From Tachypleus tridentatus (lineage: Eukaryota; Arthropoda; Merostomata; Xiphosura; Limulidae), in NCBI RefSeq assembly GCF_004210375.1, contig NC_134829.1, positions 24,010,034 to 24,074,033 on the forward strand: a stretch of 64,000 bases of DNA, written 5' to 3'. This document shows positions 55,791 to 64,000 of this stretch, piece by piece. Position 1 is the stretch's first letter. The number at the start of each line of letters is the position of its first letter. The notes under the pieces are model-generated. The model searched no databases. It was not told where the DNA came from and saw nothing but the letters and a program-made list of their open reading frames with translations. Made by a program: the position numbers and the translations under genes.

Positions 55791-58700
55791 AACGAAATAT
55801 TGACTTATTTACAAGTCTAATCTATTAGATTAATTATGACTGCAGCTCAAACCTGTGCGGGAAATATGTCTAAGTAATTAATGTGTTTTGTTGTTTGTTT
55901 TTCACTCATAGCATTAGGTTAGTCTAATGTCGGCTACAGCATAAAAGCTAAACTGAAAGTTTACTTTTAATAAATGTCAACTCGAAGTAAAAAACCCTCT
56001 AATCGTTTACTTACTATTTTTTACATTTACTCAACTAATGAGCCAAGGACCGTATAAAGTACAACATATATGCCTGTGTATTGTGTTCATTATGGTCTTC
56101 TGTCCTTATTTCCTAACCTTTAAGGCATAATGGATAAATTAATAAATTAATACAACAGTACAATGGGATAGACATAACATTAGTTTAATAATAGACCTAG
56201 GCCTATGAGTTGCTTTTGTTGGGGTGTGTCCCACTACTCATGACCAAGTATCTGTTTCAGCTTTAGTCGTGATTGATCGCATGTTTTAGTGGTTTTGGTC
56301 ATATTTGGATTACGTGATTATTTCGACCAAAGTTTGAACAGGCAATCCTTTCGGTTATGTGTCTGTGCAACATGAAGGACAGATAAAGTTACCAAACGAT
56401 CACTGGCTAAAAAAAACAGAAAACATTGTAAATAGTTCACGAGACATACTGCATTGATCACACTAACAAAACTAGTGTAATATACATAGTTACATATTTC
56501 TTTAAATATGGTCCTACGACAGTATACTGTTATAACGTATTTTTGTGTTACCAAAATTTTAAATGTATAGAACAGAATACAATATGCGTAGCAAATTTAA
56601 ATTTTGGTTTATATACACCTTTTCTACGTACCACTCGTTGCTTGTATTTTTAAGCTAAGCTAATTTTCGTAATGTTAAGAGCTTTTAAGTGAAAGTTAAT
56701 ATTTAACATTTTAATATATGTAACCTACATTTTTATTTACGAAGAACAAATGGTGATGTTTATACCACGCAAAGTTTGTATAACGGCTTCGGTCTAGTTT
56801 CAAATTAAAACAGTAATTTTACTAACACTATTTTCTATCGCTCGTTATTTGTGTTAATTTAGGCTAAAGACTATTATTACACTATATATAAGATTCCTGA
56901 AGTTGTTTTCAACTGCCTGTTATTTGTGTTAAGTTAGTCTAATTGTTAGATTTTTTACAGGCATTTAATATTTAAAATATAAATATATGTAATTCAAATA
57001 TATATTTTTAACAAACAATAAAGTTCGTTTAAAGACATAGAAATACTTACATTTATTCGCTGTCGCTCGTTATTTGTGTTAAGTTGGGATAGATGAATGG
57101 AATTCGATATTTCAAATGTAAGTACGTAACTGAATAATTTTACTGAATACAAAATACACAATTCAGCATAAGTAGCGACTTGGTTCTTTAGCACTTTTCT
57201 TCTTGACATCCAACAACTTGTAACAGCCGCCGAGACGGCTATTAATTTAGCTAAAGTTAATAAAAACATATTTTGTCAATAGGAATGAAAGGCTCTTGAA
57301 GACTTTACTACAACTGTAATCTAAGCAGTAAAACTTTTTAAGGTTATGATAATCTAATATAAATGTACCAATATTTTATTAAAAATACACAGAACTAAAA
57401 TCAAGGTTCTTTGATAAGTTGTTGAGGTACATTATTTATGACAAGTATAAAGAACGCTATTTCGAAAGTCTTCCGTCTATCTTGTTTAAGTCAAGAAGAT
57501 GAAAGCGGGAGACTTTTCAAATATCATCGTCTATTCTTGTGTTTCTACAACAGGTAGTTTCCGTCGGTTAGACCAAATTTCATCAAGAAATCAATGTTTA
57601 TTCAAAAAGACCTTACTTACCTCAGTTTAAAGTTCCATAGCAGAAAGTAAAGTTAAGCTTATTAATTGGGGTAATTAAAAGTAAAGAACAATTAAGAAAT
57701 AATGTTAAAAGTCAGTTGATTACAAGAACACAGGTGTTTTACAAATAGGTTTGCTGGAAAGCTTATACAAAACTGAAGATATTTATTTCTCGCAATAATT
57801 AAAACGGGATTCATGTCGTAATTTAAGAAAATAAGAATATATTAGAGTAGGTTTATGGCTAAGAAATGTTTATTTAGTTTCCATTTTGAAAACTCAACAT
57901 ACATTGTTTTATTAAATTTGAAATCAGATATTAAAAAAAACTAAAATGTGTAATGTTACTCGTGTATATCAACAGCTAAAGCTTCTCTTGTATAACTGAA
58001 ACACCATATCCCTAAGTTTCATACATTAAACAAAATGACGGAATATATAAATTGAGCCCCTAGCGATATGGTTAGTGTCAGTATTGTCATTTTCAAAACA
58101 CTAAAATGGCCGTTATTTGCAAACAAAGGTTTTTTATATGTACTTTATTGTGATATAAATAGTATGATAATATTTGAGATAAACATAGCTCTGTCTGTAT
58201 GATATATGTTGGAATCACAGTGAATAACAAATTAGGGAAAGTGGAGGAAATTATAAGCCCATCGTTTAAAAAAGGACAAGATATTTCACAATATTTTTCA
58301 TATCTTTCTTGAAAAAAATTGTATTTATTCCACTGACGTGCCCGTGTATCATAATCAAACACTTCTATTGAATTCTGCTGTCAAGGCTTATGCAGCAAGA
58401 ATTATAAAGCAAATTAACGATTAACGTTAACATGATTAATGGGTAGCTATATGTGTCGCCATCTATTAACTAATACAATAACTATATTTTAACGGCGTAA
58501 GCTATAATATTACTTTAATAATTATTTTAGAATAGTTTACAGAATTGACTGCGCAATTATTTTATTTAGTTTTGTTCCAGTGAAATCTTGCAGTGAATGC
58601 AGCAAAGAAACTGAAGTAAAATAAAAAATCGAAGAAGTAAATAACGTACAATTTTAAACAGTTAGATATCTAGAATGATTATTAATATTAAGGACTGTAT

Positions 58701-59313
58701 CTTATCTTCACTGTTTTATTCAAGATATGTGTTTAAATAATTATTATCCACGTGTACATTCTAACTCATCTTCATATTAGAACAGGTTATAAGGGTAATC
58801 TACAGTTAGCAATTGTATCCATGGGAATTTTAAACATAATTTGTTATTAGTAATTTACAACAACAAAAAAATACTTGTGAATAAACCATAGCATGGATTA
58901 AACGTTGACACTATTAGCTGGCTAATGGGGCCATCTGCTGGCAGGATTCCCTACCAAGTAGCCATGTAACCTTCAAATTACTAACTGCAAGACCGAGAGA
59001 ACTGTGATAAATGGGCTACAACTCTGCTAGAGACGCCCAAGGCGGTTCAAAATGACAAGTCGATGCAGCGGCGAGTTCAAACACTTTCTTTCCAATTCCG
59101 CCCCTTCTCCTACGGGCAATACATTAAGAAATGAACTAACATAGTATGAATACGCTTAAAAATGTAGTACCCAAACAATTCAAAATTCTCTTATCTGAGG
59201 ATGCTGATGAATACTTCTCATAACTTTATATCAAGTAAAATAAGAGAAATATGATAAGAAGTAAACTTTTAAGTGTTTCCGTCCTAGATTATGCTATTAA
59301 AACTTTTGAAACG
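55791..59313. other. Upstream flank of the Frizzled gene
   Basis: No exon recognised and, unlike the neighbouring sequence, almost free of SINEs. The phrase CTCGTTATTTGTGTTAA(G/T)TT recurs near 56843, 56923 and 57066 in two exact and one altered form. GC rises around 58930-59110. Regulatory content cannot be read from one sequence. Confidence 0.5.
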
Positions 59314-59358
59314 TATATATAGCTGCCTACTTGCGGATGAATATTATACTATTTCAGT
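59314..59358 (+). promoter_or_regulatory. Candidate Frizzled core promoter
   Basis: TATATATA at 59314-59321 is followed about 40 bases on by an arthropod initiator-like TTTCAGTAG (TCAGT at 59354-59358), about 310 bases before the start codon. The spacing is longer than the usual 25-30 bases, so the pairing is uncertain. Confidence 0.3.
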
Positions 59359-59666
59359 AGTCTCGCGCGGAACTTGTTTAGAACTTTACAAGAGGCGCTC
59401 GGGTAAGCAGTACACAAATAGTACAAGGTGAAAAACTGTTATGGTGCGTGTTAACATCACCCGATGAGTTTAGATTCAGTTTACATTCTTTTTAAAGTGT
59501 TAGAGATGAAATTCCAGCTGAGTAAATTCAGATGAGTTAAAAGAGCTACTTTCGCATGTAATTTTAGTATATCAAGTGATCTATTGAAAGCACAAGACAT
59601 TCGAGACTGCCCTAATACGTGCGTTATTGAAGAGTCAACGTTTTTGGTCGACTGTATTCTGCAAAC

Positions 59667-61487
59667 ATGACAAGTATCCTATTAGTGACGATTCTTTACT
59701 TGACTGTGATAACGTACAGGCTGGAAGCAACGTTAGAAACACATCATAAATGTGAACGTATTACCATCCCAATGTGTCAGAATATGCCATACAATATGAC
59801 AAGGATGCCAAACTTCATGGGCCACTCTGATCAAGCGGAGGCAGCTATTCGAGTGCACGAGTACATTCCGCTAGTTAAGATCGGCTGCTCTAGACATCTC
59901 AAGTTTTTCCTCTGTTCTCTCTATGCTCCCATGTGCACCGAACAAGTGGATATACCGATTCCTTCTTGCCAGTCAATCTGTGAAGAGGTGAAGTCCAAGT
60001 GTCTCCCTGTGTTACAGCGATTCAACTTCGAATGGCCTGATGCTCTTAATTGTACTCGTTTACCCGTTCCACAGAGAAACGGACTTTGTATGGAGTATCC
60101 GAACATAACGGAAGAACGTCACTCTCTATCCCAGGTATCTGGGAAGGACGACGGGAAGAACCCTAACTTGTCCCATCAGTACAGTGACAACTCACCGCAA
60201 GCCCACTTCGTACCTCGCCGACCAAGCCTTTACCCTTATAGCATCAAGACGTCTAGCCCCAATAGTAAAGTACCCGACTTTTCTCAAATCCCATCCTTTG
60301 GAACTTCTTGCCCTGAAAACTTCGTGTTTGTGCCATCTCGGAGAGCGGGGGTTGTGGAATGCAGCCCACGCTGTGATAGAGAAGTTTTTTTCACTAGGAA
60401 GGACAAGAACTTCGCAGAAATCTGGATGGGGATTTTTGCGGCCGTGTGCTTCATGTCTACCTTATTCACTGTTTGCACCTTTTGGATCGACTCTGCACGT
60501 TTTCGTTATCCCGAGCGTCCAATTATATTTCTCAGTATGTGCTTCTGTATCTACAGTTCGGCATATCTGATTAGGATATTTTCGGGACCCGAGTCCATAT
60601 CGTGTGAAAAGACAGAGAATGGCGAACCCTATTTGATCAAGGAAGGCCTAGAAAGTACCGGCTGTATCATAGTATTTCTTCTGACTTATTACTTTGGCAT
60701 GTCCGCTGCTGTATGGTGGTTAGCCCTCACCTTCACTTGGTTCTTAGCATCAGCTAAAAAGTGGGGGCACGAGGCCATCGAGTCGCGAGCTTCTTATTTC
60801 CATCTTTTAGCTTGGGCTGTTCCTGGAGTATTAACCATTGTCGTCCTGACTTTACGACACGTGGATGGTGACCAGCTGACCGGCATGTGCTACGTTGGAA
60901 ACTCGGACAAGGAGGCACTTCTCTGGTTCGTTATTGGCCCTCTATGCGTCTTCTTTGTGCTTGGCGCCACTTTTATTATCCTTGGTTTTGCGTCTCTTCT
61001 TCGGATCCGAAAAGTAATGAAAAGTGGAGGTAGGAATATTAGTAAACTAGAACGTTTAATGGTTCGGATTGGAGTATTCTCTGTCCTTTACACAATCCCA
61101 GCACTCGGCCTCATCGCCTGTCACTGGTATGAATATTCTAATAGGCCAACATGGACAGCTACTGCCATGGCAACTTTGCTTACGTGCCCATTACGAGATG
61201 GAGATGGTACTTGTAGATTAATAGACAGTATACCAAGTGAAGAGATATTCATGTTGAAGATATTCATGTCGCTTCTTTTGGGCATCTCCACTGGAGTATG
61301 GATTTGGAGCAACAAAACTTGGAATTCTTGGATGATATTCTTCAACAACAAGCTACACAAGAAGCCCAGAAGAAACTTCAAAGCTCCTAGTGTAGTGTAT
61401 CACACCCCTCACATAGAATCAAGCAAGGCCACGTGCAGCAGAAAACACGAGCGTCAACTTCAGCAGATACAAGTGACCAGAATCTGA
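59667..61487 (+). CDS. Frizzled Wnt receptor, FZD4/9/10 class, single exon
   Basis: 606 residues, complete. Signal peptide at about residues 1-21 (SILLVTILYLTVITY core). Cysteine-rich Wnt-binding domain at 29-141 with all ten cysteines (29, 37, 74, 83, 90, 101, 105, 112, 129, 141) and N-glycosylation sites at N43 and N128. A long linker, then C215/C232/C236 before seven membrane segments (about 252-549). Class hallmarks: FRYPERPIIFLSMC, EGLESTGC, KKWGHEAIE, LTGMCYVGN, LMVRIGVFSVLYTIPA. The Dishevelled-binding KTxxxW motif is KTWNSW at 550-555. The C-terminus VTRI fits a class I PDZ ligand. The start is chosen for its Kozak-like CAAACATG and following signal peptide. The cysteine-rich domain (FFLCSLYAPMCT, FNFEWPDALNC) looks closest to FZD9/10; arthropod Fz4 is the expected equivalent. 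The protein sits in the plasma membrane and transduces Wnt signals. Subtype is inference. Confidence 0.95.
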   Translation: MTSILLVTILYLTVITYRLEATLETHHKCERITIPMCQNMPYNMTRMPNFMGHSDQAEAAIRVHEYIPLVKIGCSRHLKFFLCSLYAPMCTEQVDIPIPSCQSICEEVKSKCLPVLQRFNFEWPDALNCTRLPVPQRNGLCMEYPNITEERHSLSQVSGKDDGKNPNLSHQYSDNSPQAHFVPRRPSLYPYSIKTSSPNSKVPDFSQIPSFGTSCPENFVFVPSRRAGVVECSPRCDREVFFTRKDKNFAEIWMGIFAAVCFMSTLFTVCTFWIDSARFRYPERPIIFLSMCFCIYSSAYLIRIFSGPESISCEKTENGEPYLIKEGLESTGCIIVFLLTYYFGMSAAVWWLALTFTWFLASAKKWGHEAIESRASYFHLLAWAVPGVLTIVVLTLRHVDGDQLTGMCYVGNSDKEALLWFVIGPLCVFFVLGATFIILGFASLLRIRKVMKSGGRNISKLERLMVRIGVFSVLYTIPALGLIACHWYEYSNRPTWTATAMATLLTCPLRDGDGTCRLIDSIPSEEIFMLKIFMSLLLGISTGVWIWSNKTWNSWMIFFNNKLHKKPRRNFKAPSVVYHTPHIESSKATCSRKHERQLQQIQVTRI

Positions 61488-61828
61488 ACTGTAGGGCTAT
61501 CTACAAGTGATGTCATATTTCAGTCTAATAATGGTGCATTGACGTCTGTTTAACTCATTTAATCTGATGTCTTTCATTACTGTAGCCAAGAATAATGTAA
61601 ATATAACATACATGTACATATATATGTAGTTAAAATGTAACACCTTATACGGAAACCGACAGTCAATCAGTGAACAGAACGAACTTTTGCATCTTAATTC
61701 CGATATATCAGAAGAAAATTGTTAGTTTTATTTTTTCACGGACGTTCAGAATAGAGTTGATTTTGTCTCGTAATTGTTTAACTGTATAGGATGCATAAAT
61801 TAGGGGATTTTTTGTTGTTTTTTTTACT

Positions 61829-61834
61829 AAATAA
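61829..61834 (+). terminator. Frizzled polyadenylation signal
   Basis: AATAAA about 340 bases past the stop codon, after a T-rich run. First canonical hexamer downstream of the gene. Confidence 0.5.
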
Positions 61835-62065
61835 ATCAACATGAATGTGTTTGTAGTGAAGATATGGGGTTATACATTAAATCACTAAATTGGAATTGTT
61901 AAGGTTTGTTACTTTAGCCAGAAAAGTAAAAACTGTAATTTTTTGAATGCCAGTGTGAGATTTATTATAAATGAGAGTACGTACATCTGATTGGCTTGTA
62001 TTAGGACTAGTTTGATATTTTATTTGGGGAGGGGGCAGTAGCCGACAACAGGTATAAATTACCTT

Positions 62066-62373
62066 GTATTTCATATGTTTGTTTGTTTGTTTGTTTTGAA
62101 TTTCGCACAAAGCTACTCGAGGGCTATCTGTGCTAGCCGTCCCTAATTTAGCAGTGTAAGACTAGAGGGAAGGCAGCTAGTCATCACCACCCACCGCCAA
62201 CTCTTGGGCTACTCTTTTACCAACGAATAGTGGGATTGACCGTGACATTATAACGCCCCCATGGTTGAAAGGGCGAGCATGTTTGGCGTGACCGGGATGC
62301 GAACCCGCGACCCTCAGATTACAAGTCGCACGCCTAAACACGCTTGGCCATGCCGGGCCCGTATTTCATATGT
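62066..62373 (-). mobile_element. SINE-A copy with 12-13-bp target-site duplication
   Basis: GTATTTCATATGT at 62066-62078 and 62361-62373 flanks a nearly consensus minus-strand copy. It is among the best preserved in the window and lies just past the Frizzled 3' end. Confidence 0.95.
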
Positions 62374-64000
62374 AAGCAGTTAAGAAACAAATAGCAACAT
62401 ATATAAAACTTACAAATACCATATACATGAAGTGTATTAACACATTGTAACAGTTACTTTCGATGTTAAATACACACGAGTTCTGCAATTGTCCAGATAA
62501 CAGTCTAAATAAACGACGCTATTATAGTTATTGGTTCCTGAAATGAACAATGTTACTTCTAGGTAACGAACCCATTTGTAACTTAATAAAAGAAACATTT
62601 TTGTGAAATATAGAAGGATTAAAGTAAGAATTGTTTTTTTTAAACGCACCCTATAGTATTTTTCATTGTTTGTGAAATGTACTTGATGTTTAGATTGTGA
62701 AAGAAGCAAACTCACGAAAATGTTTGTCGTTCGTATATATGTGTGGTAGTGTAAAAGATTCGAGCATAATTGGAAGTGTTCGTATTTTTAAGTCGTTTAA
62801 CACTACATCAATATTCAACGTTATTCGGTGTTCTCATCCTGATCATGTTTATAATTAATGCTATATGTTATGGTTTGAGTAAAAAAAATCACTCATTGTC
62901 ACAAAAACGAAAACTTTGTATGAATATGTACATAAATATCGCATTTTTATTATTACAAATTGCAATTAAAATTACTTTTCTATTAAAAGAATAATTTCAT
63001 ATTCGTATCAGTACATAGCCGACTATATATACGACATGATTCTCATACCATAGCTTCACAGAAACATCTTTAAGTGTATGGTAATTATAAGTAATATATA
63101 TTAATTCACCATTTTTTAACAATAAACATTTTAATCACAGTTTAGAACACTATTAAAATTTTCCTCCATATTTATCTAAATCTGCTAAACTTGGAATCAC
63201 GTGATAATTTGGAATTATTAATCATTCTTTTGCACTTACATAATCGAACGTCTTTACCAGTTTACTGACTTCTGACATCATGTAGCTTTCCACGACAAAA
63301 GCGTTACGTGACTAATTGCATCATCATTAGGGGCGTCGCTAGGTTTTTTCCTTGGGATAGGGGTCAGTTGTGAAACATTAATACACTTAAACCGTGGGTC
63401 AGTAGCAGTCCATAGCAAGGTTCCTGCTGGATTAAAGAAACATTAGCAAACGAAATAGGTCACGGATATAAAATTATAACCCCGCATCCAGTACTTGATG
63501 CTGGGGCTAAGACTCGCAATCTAAGACTCTTCTTTCCCCCCCTCAGTTATTCACCATGAAATACCATTATGATATAGTTACATGAGGCGAAATCACGTGT
63601 TTGTTTTCTATATTTTAGAATATCTCGAACACTTACACAAGAATTTTAAAATTTGTTTGAAAAGATCGAAACCAACTATTCATTTTTAACTTCGTTTGCA
63701 GGCGATTTCTTTAGGAAATGATTCGCGAGATATCACATGAAGTATAATATGTATCATGTTATAAATGTGGTCGGTTTTCCATTAGCGATAGAAATTTATA
63801 TTGAGAGTGAAGTTACAGATGGAGTCTAGTTAATTGACTGCATGATTACCCATGTGAATGTGGAGACCAGTGTTGCGTATATCCTATGACGTCAGAATCT
63901 TCGTCGAGCATTAACAACATAATAAATTGATAAAGCACTAGAACCATAACAGCGTCATACTAATTACAAATTCCTTTTTGATTTGAATCAAAATTTTTGT
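62374..64000. other. Unannotated 3' flank
   Basis: AT-rich. Frames of 74-92 residues near 62437-62994 lack domains. No SINE seen in the last 1.6 kb. Confidence 0.5.

Noticed and set aside
60184..60570. 128-residue frame inside the Frizzled gene
   Set aside because: Shadow frame of the Frizzled coding sequence.

Overview
The window looks like nuclear DNA of a chelicerate arthropod, most likely a horseshoe crab (Xiphosura). It is AT-rich, intron-heavy and gene-poor, with an arthropod-style intronless Frizzled gene, a split CUB-domain gene, and dozens of tRNA-headed SINEs of a type I associate with horseshoe crab genomes. The species call is inference; nothing here is bacterial, viral or organellar.

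Two real protein-coding loci can be supported. (1) About 11.4-20.9 kb, + strand: exons of a secreted or membrane protein with tandem CUB domains, closest in my judgement to arthropod 'suppressor of lurcher protein 1' (SOL-1-like, glutamate-receptor auxiliary) proteins. Five exons (11432-11618, 16099-16289, 17339-17377, 19701-19869, 20737-20936) join in frame with consensus splice sites; a 51-nt candidate exon lies at 32604-32654. The 5' end (signal peptide) and 3' end were not found. (2) 59667-61487, + strand: a complete 606-residue single-exon Frizzled receptor of the FZD4/9/10 class, with a candidate promoter and a poly(A) signal.

The rest is repeats. Three tRNA-headed SINE families recur and are named here: SINE-A (about 280 bp, Thr(CGT)-like head, tail ending in AAAC repeats), SINE-B (about 120 bp, ends CTTAATTTCAAACAAAC) and SINE-C (about 120 bp, ends TTTGCTATAAGAAAACACAC). 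Their bodies share a 'GCAGATAGCCC...GCTTTG' 3' module. Several SINE-A copies still have 10-13 bp target-site duplications. One copy is nested, one pair is head to head, and one has a doubled head. Other mobile remnants are a 5'-truncated jockey/CR1-like LINE reverse transcriptase (21.2-22.2 kb), two decayed Tc1/mariner-like fragments, and a 115-bp exact direct repeat at 1.5 and 2.5 kb.

The window is also rich in minisatellites with periods of 32-58 bp (5.0, 12.9, 25.2, 26.9-28.2, 34.8, 35.4, 38.8, 39.5 and 45.4 kb) plus older decayed arrays. Several have periods divisible by three and so keep long but almost certainly non-coding open frames on both strands. I found no tRNA, rRNA or CRISPR, no bacterial-type operon and no new enzymatic system; the most interesting signals are the CUB gene's altered disulfide pattern and modular exons, and the SINE and tandem-repeat structure.
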